From NCBI GenBank assembly GCA_013140575.1, contig JABFSN010000148.1, forward strand, positions 1 to 44,053: DNA of 44,053 bases. The letters are read 5' to 3'. The notes below the pieces were generated by a model. The model was not told the DNA's origin and did not search any database. It saw only the letters and a list, made by a program, of their open reading frames with translations. Origin of the DNA: Phycisphaerales bacterium. Lineage in GTDB: Bacteria; Planctomycetota; Phycisphaerae; UBA1845. Position 1 is the stretch's first letter, and each line of letters begins with the position of its first letter. This document shows, piece after piece, positions 18,288 through 26,859 of the stretch. Position numbers and translations under genes: made by a program.

Positions 18288-18649
18288 ACACGGCATTCGA
18301 TTCACCGACATCTGCGTCGCATTCCCCAAGCTCAGCACTCCCGCCGTTTGTCCAGCACTGGCCCGAGGCGCGCATGGAGATGCCCGGCCTGTCCGGGCGG
18401 ATTCTCAAAGGCGACTGCGGCTGGATCATCTTTATGACCGCCGATCGCGACGTGCTAGTTCCCACGCATCATCACGGAGCCCAATGGGGATTGGTGATCG
18501 AGGGGCGCATGGAACTCACGCTCGGCGACCAATGCCGGGTCTATGAGCGCGGGGAGACTCACTTCATTCCCGCCGGCGTGGATCACCAGGCGTTGCTCTA
18601 TGCCGGCTGGCGCGGACTGTACGTCTTCGAACGTCCGCCGACCGCGTAA
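18284..18649 (+). CDS. Small single-domain cupin
   Basis: The protein has 121 residues with one conserved beta-barrel cupin domain. Motif 1 is represented by PTHHHGAQWGLVIEGRM (metal-binding histidines and a Gln), and motif 2 by HFIPAGVDHQALL (P-x-G-x-x-H). It probably binds a divalent metal. Small cupins can be isomerases, dioxygenases or ligand sensors, and the sequence does not decide between these. It is the last gene of the thiolase-fold/DUF35 operon, coupled by an ATGA overlap, so it probably acts on or senses the same metabolite. Confidence 0.8.
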   Translation: MNTAFDSPTSASHSPSSALPPFVQHWPEARMEMPGLSGRILKGDCGWIIFMTADRDVLVPTHHHGAQWGLVIEGRMELTLGDQCRVYERGETHFIPAGVDHQALLYAGWRGLYVFERPPTA

Positions 18650-18670
18650 CGTCTCGGCCGAAAACGTCAC

Positions 18671-18684
18671 GGCGCTCCAGCGCC
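18671..18684. terminator. Short hairpin between convergent operons
   Basis: GGCGCT-CC-AGCGCC forms a compact GC-rich hairpin in the 40-bp gap between the cupin gene and the convergent hemerythrin-like gene. There is no T-run. Its role as a terminator for both units is inferred from position only. Confidence 0.3.
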
Positions 18685-18689
18685 ACTGC

Positions 18690-19262
18690 TTACGCGTCGC
18701 CGCAGTCGGACTCGAGATCATCGGCGATGCGGCTTAGTTCCTCGCGTCGTTTGCCCTCAAAGACGCGGCAGTTCACCTCGCAAAACCGGCTCGCCATCGT
18801 CGACTGATCCTCCGGGTTCAGCACGCGATCGCCCATGTTGAACAGAACGTTGTCTTCTTTGAAGATGTGCTGGGTGAGCAACTCGTGATATTGCCGCGCG
18901 GCCCGGAGAAAGCGACTTTGGGCGCCGGCGTCGGCGCCCACGGCGTTCAGGGCGTCGGCCATGTCCCGCGTCAGTCCGCGAGCCACTTGGTGTTCGTAGA
19001 GCATGACTCCAATGGGGCCGCCGTCGCGCGGGATGCCGCGCGATTCGAGAACCGGGAAAAGCAGGTCCTCTTCCTTGGCGTGATGGCAGGCGTCGGCGAA
19101 CAAGCGAAAGAACTTGACGCATTGAGCAAGAGGCTTTTGAGGAAACTCACCGCCCTGCTCGATGCGGTCGGCAAGTTTATCCAAAACACATAAGACTCGG
19201 AGGATGACCTGGTGCTCGGCTTTCAGAACCGCTGAGGGTCGATCTTGCTCGTTTGGTTGCAT
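18690..19262 (-). CDS. Hemerythrin-like (HHE) di-iron protein
   Basis: The protein has 190 residues, all-helical, with the ligand pattern of hemerythrin HHE domains: His17, His60/61 followed by EED (64-66), the YEH motif at His91, His126, and HIFKED with His132 and Glu136. It probably binds a di-iron centre that can meet O2 or NO. No signal peptide is visible, so it should be cytoplasmic. It is the last gene of the long respiratory cluster, 116 bp after the CMD-fold gene. HHE proteins such as YtfE/Ric and related ones are linked to nitrosative stress and Fe-S repair. That fits a nitrogen-oxyanion reductase cluster, but the exact role is inference. Confidence 0.8.
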   Translation of the reverse strand: MQPNEQDRPSAVLKAEHQVILRVLCVLDKLADRIEQGGEFPQKPLAQCVKFFRLFADACHHAKEEDLLFPVLESRGIPRDGGPIGVMLYEHQVARGLTRDMADALNAVGADAGAQSRFLRAARQYHELLTQHIFKEDNVLFNMGDRVLNPEDQSTMASRFCEVNCRVFEGKRREELSRIADDLESDCGDA

Positions 19263-19378
19263 GTGTTTGTTCCGGCCAACCGGCGAACATCACCGTGTTG
19301 GGAATATCATCTGTCGTCACCCTGACTCAACGATTCCGGTCCCCATTCGGCGCCGCGTCCCAAGCCGAACGCGTCGGC

Positions 19379-19720
19379 TCAACGTCCGCGCTTGGACGGC
19401 TTCCGGGTCCATTGCCAGGCGGCTACGGTGCGGGGAAAGCCGCACGTGGTCATTCCGAGAAGAACAGCCTGCTCGATCTCGGATTCCGAGGCTCCGAGCT
19501 CCCGCGCCCGTCGCGCATGACTTCGCAAAGCGCTTTCCAAACCGCCGCCCAGGCAAATCCCGATCTTGATCAGTTCGCAGGTCTTTCGGTCCAGCGGACC
19601 GGCGTCGTCGACCACCTTGGCCACGCGCTCGTGCGTATCGGCCAACTCCGGGAAGGCTCTGATGAACGTACGGAAGGTCGGTGGCAGGTCGCGTACTTTG
19701 GGTTTTCGTTGCGTGGCCAT
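19379..19720 (-). CDS. Carboxymuconolactone decarboxylase (AhpD-like) fold protein without CxxC
   Basis: The protein has 113 residues, the length of a single CMD domain, and has the family's helical core (LDRKTCELIKIGICLGGGLE and the H-x3-A-x3-GA segment). AhpD-type members carry CxxC-x3-H at this site. Here the cysteines read Leu and Ala (LESALRSH) while His is kept, so a thiol peroxidase or reductase role is unlikely. It lies 12 bp downstream of the NapH/TPR gene in the respiratory operon. The function is unknown. Distant CMD proteins without the cysteines include gamma-carboxymuconolactone decarboxylases proper, which use other residues. Confidence 0.75.
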   Translation of the reverse strand: MATQRKPKVRDLPPTFRTFIRAFPELADTHERVAKVVDDAGPLDRKTCELIKIGICLGGGLESALRSHARRARELGASESEIEQAVLLGMTTCGFPRTVAAWQWTRKPSKRGR

Positions 19721-19732
19721 GGGACAGCACTC

Positions 19733-21628
19733 CTAGGGCTTCGGCGCCTCGTGCAGCATAGCGTACAGCGCGGCGATCTGCGAGTCATCGGGTTTGAGAG
19801 CGGCGGCGCGGGCCGCGTGCCGTCGGGCCTCATCGTGGCGCCCGACCACGGCCAGGCCGACAGCGAGATTGTAATGGGCGTCGGCAAAACCCGGTCGAAT
19901 CTCGATCGCGCGTCGCAAGTGGTCCATGCCGGCCGCCACCTCACCCATTTCCATTTGCAAGGCTCCCAAATCATACTGGGCTTCGGCGAATTCGGGTCGA
20001 AGTCGAATCGCCTCCCCCAAATGCCGGCAGGCTGCCTCACGGTCGCCCGTCCGAAAGTACCAGCCCCCGACGCGATATTGCAAATCAGGACACTCGGACG
20101 CCTCGAGCAGCGCTCGGCGACCGTGTTCGATCGCCTCTCCAAGACGACCCTGACCGGCCAGGGATACGCCCAGTTGCTCCAAGGTCCAGTGGTCTTGCTG
20201 ATGGCGACGAAGCCTGCCTCGAAGCAGCGCCTCGGCCTCCTTCCAGTGTGCCTGTCGATGATACAGTTCGACAAGGGGGCGTTCGACGCTTTCGGTCGGC
20301 CAGAATCCCCAGTCGATCGCGCGCCGCAAATGGTGAAGCCCCGCGGCGCTGTCTGCTAATTGGGTCGGCGCCGTGTTCGCCGTCGATTCCGTCGCGGCCC
20401 GCGCCAACACGGATGCCGCCAGCGAACGCCCGCGGTACGTGTCGTAGCGAATGAGGCCGCTATGAATGGTCAGTGCGCCACAACCCAGCATCACCGCTAC
20501 AAACACGACCCCCACACGCGTTAGTCGACCCTGACGTTTCACCGGCGTGCGGTTAAACGAGACATTCGCCTCACTCATAAGGCGAACGCAGACGATGCCG
20601 GAGTATGATGCTGTCCCCGCAAGGCCCAGCGTTAATAGAAACGGAATCTTGTCATAGAGGCCTCTGTAAACGAGCAGGACCGCTACGAAGATCAAGGCCA
20701 TCAGGCATTCCTGTGGCCACGAGAAGTCGTATTGCTTCCTGACTCGAACATCGCGGTACGGCACGGCCCCAAGAGCGGGGCGTCCGAAAGCGTACCGCAC
20801 GGCCTCGTTCGGACACGCCGCCACACAATCGAGGTCTTTCAAGCACGCGGGGTTGACGACGGCGCCGAATCGCTGAAGTTCCTCGTGGACGCGGACATTG
20901 GATTGACAGACGGCGGTGCATACGCCGCATTGCGCGCAGTCCTTAACCAGGCGTATTCGGCCGAGGGCGATCCGATCCACCACACCGAAGATGGCCCCAT
21001 AGGGGCAGCCGTAACGGCAGAAACTCCGTGATCCCAAAACGTATATCACCAGGAATCCGACGACGAAGAAGGTCAGTGCCGTAATGCCGGGCTGGGGGAG
21101 ATTCCTCCAGAAGTTTTGTGTGGTGAACGACGCCCAACCATCCGCATCCGTGGCCACGCGAAGCTCCACCCACGGCCGTCCCTGCCACAGCCGCAGAATT
21201 TGCGGCCAGGCGAACATGTAGCCCGCGGCGATGGCGGGCACGCAGAGCAAAGCCCGACTTCGAATGGGCTTGGGGCGAAGGCGCAGTTTCCGCAGGATCC
21301 ACGCGGACAGGTCTTGTAGCGCCAGAATATGGCACCCCCAGGAACAAAAGAACCTCCCAAAGACCGCGGTCGCACAGACGACCGTCACCATGAACAGAAA
21401 ACCCGCGGTGACGATTCCAAGCTCAAGGGTATAAAGAACCTCATTCAACTCGAGTGGGGCAAGCGTTTTTCCGGTAATTCGCCAGTGGGCGATATGAATG
21501 CCGGCAAGCACATGCACCAGCACTAGCGTGGCCACGCGCCAGCGCGTGTAGTCGCGCTGGCGCCGCGGCGTCTCGCGCCCTGGAGAGGCGATCGATCCCT
21601 TCGCCGTTTTCGACATACGCCGCATCAT
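19733..21628 (-). CDS. NapH/CcoG-like membrane polyferredoxin fused to TPR domain
   Basis: The protein has about 631 residues. The first 300 match membrane polyferredoxins of the NapH/NosR/CcoG type: several membrane helices, the two motifs FCSWGC (95-99) and FCRYGCP (204-208), a CxxCxxCxxxC cluster (231-241) and a second Cys group CLKDLDCVAAC (262-272). Two more membrane helices follow, then at least four tetratricopeptide repeats from about 425 to the end. NapH-type proteins pass electrons from menaquinol to periplasmic reductases, so this is a candidate quinol-linked donor for the cluster's enzyme. The TPR tail is unusual for NapH and may dock a partner. The start is uncertain: ATG at 21652, 21628 or 21616 are all possible. 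Confidence 0.8.
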   Translation of the reverse strand: MMRRMSKTAKGSIASPGRETPRRQRDYTRWRVATLVLVHVLAGIHIAHWRITGKTLAPLELNEVLYTLELGIVTAGFLFMVTVVCATAVFGRFFCSWGCHILALQDLSAWILRKLRLRPKPIRSRALLCVPAIAAGYMFAWPQILRLWQGRPWVELRVATDADGWASFTTQNFWRNLPQPGITALTFFVVGFLVIYVLGSRSFCRYGCPYGAIFGVVDRIALGRIRLVKDCAQCGVCTAVCQSNVRVHEELQRFGAVVNPACLKDLDCVAACPNEAVRYAFGRPALGAVPYRDVRVRKQYDFSWPQECLMALIFVAVLLVYRGLYDKIPFLLTLGLAGTASYSGIVCVRLMSEANVSFNRTPVKRQGRLTRVGVVFVAVMLGCGALTIHSGLIRYDTYRGRSLAASVLARAATESTANTAPTQLADSAAGLHHLRRAIDWGFWPTESVERPLVELYHRQAHWKEAEALLRGRLRRHQQDHWTLEQLGVSLAGQGRLGEAIEHGRRALLEASECPDLQYRVGGWYFRTGDREAACRHLGEAIRLRPEFAEAQYDLGALQMEMGEVAAGMDHLRRAIEIRPGFADAHYNLAVGLAVVGRHDEARRHAARAAALKPDDSQIAALYAMLHEAPKP

Positions 21629-21760
21629 CCCATGTACCCCGGACGTGCCCATCGAGCGCACCACGGAAACGGGAATGCTGGTCCGCAAGATTGGTGCGCA
21701 TCGTCCTTGCGGTGTCTCCCCGAGGCTGAAGGGCGCGTGTGGGTCACGTATTGACGAGCA

Positions 21761-23608
21761 TCACTCCGGGAATGCAATCTGAAACCCGGCGAAGTCTCTG
21801 AGATCAACGTCGCCGCCCCCATTGAAATCCATGCACAGGCAGCCCTCCGCGCCGACACCCCCCGGACCGGAGGCGCATTCGACGTACCGACTCAAGTCGC
21901 CCAAGTCGAGGTCGCCGTCCGCGTCGGCGTCCCCGCGTAGAAAGGCCGCGAGAGCCAGTTCGTCGGACACAATGGGAATCGGCGGACCCTTGTCGGTCGC
22001 AAGCCACAGATCGTACAGTATGTCGCCCCACTGATCCGAGTGGTTACCGTCGCGCAAGGCTTCGATGTAGTGCCGGGTTACCGTCTGGTAATTCACCACA
22101 ACCTCCACCCGAGCGGCGCTATCCGGGATCCAGAAATCAGTGTCATCCCAATACTGGTTGTCGGCATAGACGCTGCCAACCGCCGGAGCGCCGGCAGCGC
22201 TATACGCTGCATTGTTAAATCCGCGTGGCGGAATACGAGTATCCTTTTCGATGGTGTCGGCCAGGGCCATATGCGTCGTCACGCCGGGAGGATAACCCGT
22301 CGCCGACGCGGCGGACTCACTCAGACCCACATGCATTTCGTACACCTCGGTGGACGCATCGTCGAGTTCGGCTTCGTCGTCGTCGTAGTGCCCGTACTCG
22401 CGCACCAGTTGATCTGCCTGGTCAAATACACGGACGTTGACCCATATGCGCCGGCCCTCGATATGACCGGTGGGGATCTTGTGACCCGATTCATTGATCA
22501 CGCGAACACGCACCGCGCCGCATTCCTGATGTATCTCGAGGGATGCGGAACGCTGCAACATGTCTATGGCCTTGGCAATGCCGACGTCGAGCGCCGCGGG
22601 ATCCATGGCCGGATCTCCCGCATAGTGGAGTTTCGTAATCTCAAGAACCCAGGCGCTCGCCCCGGCAAAATCATGCCTCGCCAGGTCTTCGCGGACGTCT
22701 CCGTTGACACATCCGTAGCCGCTCGCCTTGGGCATGTGGCAGTCCTGGCAGGTACTGACGACGGTGGAGCCTGTCCCACCGAAACGCCCGCCCATATCCA
22801 CGCCGCCATCGGCAAACGCGCTTAGCTTCCACTCCGTATACGTGCGCTCCAATGGAAACTGCTCCCACGGGTCTTCGTCCGCGCAAGGCTCGTTCAGGTT
22901 GTTATACCGATACGCCCCGTCCGGTTGACGCGCGACGGCCAGATTCCCCACGTCGTGGCAGGTGCCGCACATGTCGCCCGATTTGACAAAAGGAGAATAG
23001 ACCCACGGGTGCATGGGATGTCCGTCGGTGTAGGGGCCGCGGCGCAAACCGTTGGTGTCGAGCACGAACATGGCGTTGCCGTAATAGTCCGGCACGGACT
23101 CCAGTGCTTGCAGGATCGGAATGTCCTGCACTGGACTGACCCCGGCCACGTAGACCGGATCCACCATGCTGTGACACAGATGGCAGGTGACGCCGTCCCG
23201 GTCATAGTTGTTCAACGTTTGACCGGTGGCGTCATGGGCGTGTCCGCTAACGAAAGACAACGGCACGTGACAGCGCAGACAATAGTACCCCACATTGTCG
23301 ACGTCCTGGTTCGCGGTCGCCAGTTGCGCGAAAAAGAGAGGGTCCCGACCGGCATTGGCCATCAGACTGCCCTGCCACGTGTCGAACGGATCGTTGGGCG
23401 GATCTATCGCCGCGTGGCACACGGAGCAGTTCTGCGCCGGAAGAATCACGGATGGTTCGACGTCGCCGATCTGAGTTCCCGAAATGTGAAAATCAAGCAG
23501 GGTCATGGGGATGCCGCCGGCGACCACCATGCTCGTCGCGGCCAGCACACCCAATACCGGCACTCTCCTCGCTCGCCGACGGGCGAGCGCCACCATTCCT
23601 CGGTCCAT
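21761..23608 (-). CDS. Secreted pentaheme cytochrome c with dockerin-like C-terminus
   Basis: The protein has 615 residues. A signal peptide or anchor (about 16-36) precedes five CxxCH heme c sites: CSVCH 61-65, CLRCH 110-114, CHLCH 142-146, CGTCH 214-218 and CQDCH 287-291. The C-terminal half is heme-free, beta-rich (HKIPTGHIEGRRIWVNVRV), and related in layout to the heme-free part of the pentaheme encoded at 32546-34966. The last 55 residues form a pair of dockerin-like calcium loops (GDADADGDLDLGDL and DFNGGGDVDLRDF). It probably carries electrons outside the membrane for the cluster. The start at 23608 has GGAGG 6 nt upstream. A dockerin-like tail on a multiheme cytochrome is odd and may anchor it to a surface scaffold. 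Confidence 0.85.
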   Translation of the reverse strand: MDRGMVALARRRARRVPVLGVLAATSMVVAGGIPMTLLDFHISGTQIGDVEPSVILPAQNCSVCHAAIDPPNDPFDTWQGSLMANAGRDPLFFAQLATANQDVDNVGYYCLRCHVPLSFVSGHAHDATGQTLNNYDRDGVTCHLCHSMVDPVYVAGVSPVQDIPILQALESVPDYYGNAMFVLDTNGLRRGPYTDGHPMHPWVYSPFVKSGDMCGTCHDVGNLAVARQPDGAYRYNNLNEPCADEDPWEQFPLERTYTEWKLSAFADGGVDMGGRFGGTGSTVVSTCQDCHMPKASGYGCVNGDVREDLARHDFAGASAWVLEITKLHYAGDPAMDPAALDVGIAKAIDMLQRSASLEIHQECGAVRVRVINESGHKIPTGHIEGRRIWVNVRVFDQADQLVREYGHYDDDEAELDDASTEVYEMHVGLSESAASATGYPPGVTTHMALADTIEKDTRIPPRGFNNAAYSAAGAPAVGSVYADNQYWDDTDFWIPDSAARVEVVVNYQTVTRHYIEALRDGNHSDQWGDILYDLWLATDKGPPIPIVSDELALAAFLRGDADADGDLDLGDLSRYVECASGPGGVGAEGCLCMDFNGGGDVDLRDFAGFQIAFPE

Positions 23609-23707
23609 TTTCCCCCTCCTCGGCTCCTGTCTTGGGAGCAACAAGAGGCCGTCGCCTTCGGACGAACCAGGCGAACGGGCCTACAGAGTTCTCTTATCCA
23701 TATTTGC

Positions 23708-24706
23708 TCACCGGGCACTCACGACCCGCCCGACAGCGGGGTCCCCGCGCAGGCGGTCCGTGAAATCAAAACCCAATGCAACATTTTCGCTCCATGCCGC
23801 ACTGGATTCGACACACTGGCGGCACGCACCGTCATCGGCGTTCCACTTGGGAAAGACCCGGCGGACGCGGGCCACGATTGTCGCATCTCGATCCGACTCA
23901 AACCAATGCCAGTCGCAGGTGGGAAAACGACACAGCGGACACAGATCACCCGTTCCCGTTTTCCCTACGCGGCTCTTCACCGCGCCTGTCCCGAGCGCCG
24001 TGAAGTTTTCGGCCCACGTCCAGAGATCACAATGCGTCAATGATCCAGCATACACGACTCTGGCGAACACGGCCGGATCCGCTCCGTAATAATCGGTCGC
24101 GAAGGCGCGATCGAAGGCCCGCTTCAGCCGATCCACCTCGGCGATGGTCGATCGGCCCTCGCTCAACAGTCGGCCTTCGACATAGCCGTTCCACAGAACT
24201 CCGTAACGGTCGCGCACGAGATTCCGCCGCGACGCCGGGCCCTCCCATTCCTCTTTTCTGTAACCGAACCGGTCATCCAACATATCCGCGATGTGCAGCA
24301 GCTCACGTCGCAGATAAAGTTGCAGCGATTCGCCGTCGCACAGTTGTTCCGCCGTCACGGCGATCACGACCGTCTGTTCCGCCCCACCGGCGCCATCCGC
24401 GCTGGGCCGCACAAACAACTCGGCCCCGCCGTCCTTGACGCCCCCGGCGCGGCGGACCAGAAAGCGATGCGCCCGCTCCGCGATGATGGGTCGCTCCGCC
24501 AACAAAGCCGCGATCACTTCATCGAGTCCGAATCGATGGAACAACTGACTGTATGTCTCGCTAAACTTGGACTCACGCGCATGTCCCGGCGCACTCGCGT
24601 AAAACGGATCGGTCGCCGTGTGCAGCTCCCGTTCCAGGCGCCGGTCCATTCGGGCCTTTAGAAAGACGGCTTGCTCGATCAGGTTCGGATCGTATTCAAT
24701 TCGCAT
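23708..24706 (-). CDS. Unrecognised conserved-looking protein with C-terminal CxxC pairs
   Basis: The protein has 332 residues and no signal peptide, so it is probably cytoplasmic. I do not recognise the family. The N-terminal 230 residues look helical (RRELLHIADMLDDRFGY, LKRAFDRAFATDYYGAD). The C-terminus has a likely zinc site: CPLC...C near 257-265 followed about 35 residues later by CRQC. It lies between the TorD-like chaperone gene (20 bp gap) and the pentaheme gene in the operon. By analogy with FdhE, a zinc-ribbon maturation protein for formate dehydrogenases, a role in maturing or delivering the molybdoenzyme is plausible. This is inference from layout and context, not from sequence identity. 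Confidence 0.75.
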   Translation of the reverse strand: MRIEYDPNLIEQAVFLKARMDRRLERELHTATDPFYASAPGHARESKFSETYSQLFHRFGLDEVIAALLAERPIIAERAHRFLVRRAGGVKDGGAELFVRPSADGAGGAEQTVVIAVTAEQLCDGESLQLYLRRELLHIADMLDDRFGYRKEEWEGPASRRNLVRDRYGVLWNGYVEGRLLSEGRSTIAEVDRLKRAFDRAFATDYYGADPAVFARVVYAGSLTHCDLWTWAENFTALGTGAVKSRVGKTGTGDLCPLCRFPTCDWHWFESDRDATIVARVRRVFPKWNADDGACRQCVESSAAWSENVALGFDFTDRLRGDPAVGRVVSAR

Positions 24707-24726
24707 GACGTCAACCGATTAAGCGG

Positions 24727-25521
24727 CTAAGTCCCATCGATGCGGAGAGGTACGAGCTCCTCCCGCGCCGAACCAGAACCGCATTCCCTTGAACCACATG
24801 AAATGCCGGCGTCCTCTTGAATCTCCGCGGGGGCCAGTTGCAGATGGCTCGAGCCCCGGGGCGCCTCGCATTGCTCGCATTCGTCTCCGATGAAATCCAG
24901 TCCAAACGCCGCCAATGAACCAAAGAACCCTCTTCCATCGGCCTGCGCAACACGCCGCGCGAAAGCCGGAAACCAACGCCCCAGGTGGTCGGCCAGAAAG
25001 GCGCGCTGGGCGGAGCGAATCGTCTCCAGTCCCGCTTCGTCGCCGACGCTCTCAGCCCACGCCTCTTTCATGGCCAAAACCGACATGAACTCACATTCCA
25101 CCGACACGTGATCCGCGCGTTCGTGCGAGGCGGCGCCGATTTCCAATCCAAATGCGGTATAGAAACCCACTATGTCCGCCAGCTCCGGGGCCTGTTGCAC
25201 AATGTCCCGCCGCCCATACTCCAGCTCGTACGGCGGGCACTGTCCGCGCACGGCATGTCCGAACAGGCGGCCGTAAGACTCCTGCAACGTCTCCACCGAA
25301 GACCGACCCGCGCCGCGCAGATGTCTCAAGAGACGCATCCGCGTCGCGCTGTGTCGCTCGGCCAGATGCCCCGTGGCGCTGCGCAGTTCCAACCGCCGCG
25401 CAGGGTCGGACAGGGTCTGCGTCATTTCGGCGTCCGGGTAGCGAAACGCGCAGGCTAAAAGTCCCCACACACACTGCCGCCCCGCGGCGGCTTTCACTTC
25501 GTCACCCATGGTACACTGCAT
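24727..25521 (-). CDS. TorD/NarJ-type molybdoenzyme chaperone
   Basis: The protein has 264 residues, all-helical, cytoplasmic. The core matches the TorD/DmsD/NarJ superfamily: an N-terminal WGLLACAFRYPDAEM, YGRLFGH...CPPYELEYG, and a FYTAFGLEIG...ERADHVSVECEFMSVLAMKEA helix pair. These chaperones bind the catalytic subunit's leader and core during cofactor insertion and prevent premature Tat export. Its position directly after the Fe-S subunit gene identifies the NxrA-like protein as its client. The last 50 residues are less ordered and contain a few cysteines (CEQCEAP). The ATG at 25521 is preceded by GGGG about 7 nt upstream. Confidence 0.88.
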   Translation of the reverse strand: MQCTMGDEVKAAAGRQCVWGLLACAFRYPDAEMTQTLSDPARRLELRSATGHLAERHSATRMRLLRHLRGAGRSSVETLQESYGRLFGHAVRGQCPPYELEYGRRDIVQQAPELADIVGFYTAFGLEIGAASHERADHVSVECEFMSVLAMKEAWAESVGDEAGLETIRSAQRAFLADHLGRWFPAFARRVAQADGRGFFGSLAAFGLDFIGDECEQCEAPRGSSHLQLAPAEIQEDAGISCGSRECGSGSAREELVPLRIDGT

Positions 25522-25572
25522 GTTATCGCCCCGTACGCCGGCCTCAGTCCTAATGTTGTCCAGACGTCCGCA

Positions 25573-26850
25573 TTAGATTGAATTCGCGTGCGCGGCCGGC
25601 CGCACGTGCACCGGCTCCTCCACCTGGGTGCGGAACATCTCCTGATCCCGCCGATCGAACGCAATAATGGTATCATCGTACATTTCGAATTTCTTCCCGT
25701 CGCGGATTGTCTCATAAACCTTGGGGCCCTCTTTCACTTCGTAGCGGAAGATGATTCGATTCGACCGGCGAAACAACTGCAAAACGGCCAGCAACTCGCG
25801 ATCGGGAGTGCGGTACCGTTCCACCGCGTCGCGAACCCCGGGGCCGAACATCTGTTCAAGATACTTCACCGGCACCCAACGGGGCGGAATATAGTAACCA
25901 TTGGGTTCGGTGCCAAACTGGGGATACAGCGGCAGCGCCACCCTGGCCACATGCACCAGATAATAAAGAGGATTGTAACGGTCCTCGATCCAGGTCGTGT
26001 CCTCCTTCACTTTGACCAGCCCCTGCATGCGCACCTGCCCGATGCACGCGGCCATGCAGCGCGTCTCCATCGGCACTCCGCCCGACTCGGGGTCGCTCCC
26101 CTCAATCCGCGGATAGCAGGCTATGCACTTTTCACTGGTGCGGGTGGTGCCGCGATACATGGACTTCTTGTAGGGGCATGCCTCCACGCATTTCCGATAA
26201 CCGCGGCACTCCTTCTGGTCGATCAACACGATGCCGTCTTCGGGACGCTTGTAAATCGCATTGCGCGGGCACGCGGCCAGACACGCCGGATACGAACAGT
26301 GATTGCACAGCCGGGCCAGGTAGTAGAACCAGGCGGAGTGCTTGGTGTCCCCGGACACCTCTTCGCCCCGACCGAAATCCATCGGCTTCGACTGGCCCCG
26401 CTGCGGCACGTCCTCGTGCATGTTCGGGGACTGCCACTCCTCGTCACTGGGAAGGTACCCGAGCACCTGGTTCGGTTGACCCCCGCGAGCCACGAATTCC
26501 GGCGCCTCGAACACGGTCTTGCCGGCGAAGCGGCCATAAGGGTCGCGCGGGGCGCCCGAGGGGCGTCCGTTCCATCTCTGCCCGCCGGGATCGGCCCGAT
26601 CGAGCAATTCCAGAATCTTGGCGTCCCAGTGATGCGGGTATCCGCCGTAGGGCTTGGTCTCGACGTTCGTCCACCACATGTGCTCCTGACCCTTGGCAAA
26701 CGTCCATGTGCTCTTGCACGCCATGGTGCAGGTCTGACACCCGATGCACCGGTTGATGTTTATGACGAATGCGAACTGTTCCTTGGGAGCGGCCTGCTCG
26801 TACGGGTATCGCATTTGCCGTCCCAGTTGCCAGTTATAGACGGTGGGCAT
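25573..26850 (-). CDS. nxrB-like: NxrB/NarH-like four-cluster Fe-S electron-transfer subunit
   Basis: The protein has 425 residues. The sequence closely follows NxrB of Nitrospira and anammox bacteria as I recall it: VYNWQLGR at the N-terminus, RCIGCQTCTMACKSTW, MWWTNVETKPYGGYP, CNHCSYPACLAACPRNAIYK, PYKKSMYRGTTR and EKCIACYPRIEG. Fifteen cysteines are placed for clusters (35/38/41/45; 182/185/190/194; 215/221/225; 242/245/265/269), fitting three [4Fe-4S] and one [3Fe-4S]. It relays electrons from the molybdenum subunit to the heme subunit. It has no signal peptide, so it would be carried out by the Tat-dependent alpha subunit. Position 45 is Cys; I recall Asp there in several true NxrB proteins. 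Confidence 0.92.
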   Translation of the reverse strand: MPTVYNWQLGRQMRYPYEQAAPKEQFAFVININRCIGCQTCTMACKSTWTFAKGQEHMWWTNVETKPYGGYPHHWDAKILELLDRADPGGQRWNGRPSGAPRDPYGRFAGKTVFEAPEFVARGGQPNQVLGYLPSDEEWQSPNMHEDVPQRGQSKPMDFGRGEEVSGDTKHSAWFYYLARLCNHCSYPACLAACPRNAIYKRPEDGIVLIDQKECRGYRKCVEACPYKKSMYRGTTRTSEKCIACYPRIEGSDPESGGVPMETRCMAACIGQVRMQGLVKVKEDTTWIEDRYNPLYYLVHVARVALPLYPQFGTEPNGYYIPPRWVPVKYLEQMFGPGVRDAVERYRTPDRELLAVLQLFRRSNRIIFRYEVKEGPKVYETIRDGKKFEMYDDTIIAFDRRDQEMFRTQVEEPVHVRPAAHANSI

Positions 26851-26859
26851 GGCTGTCTC

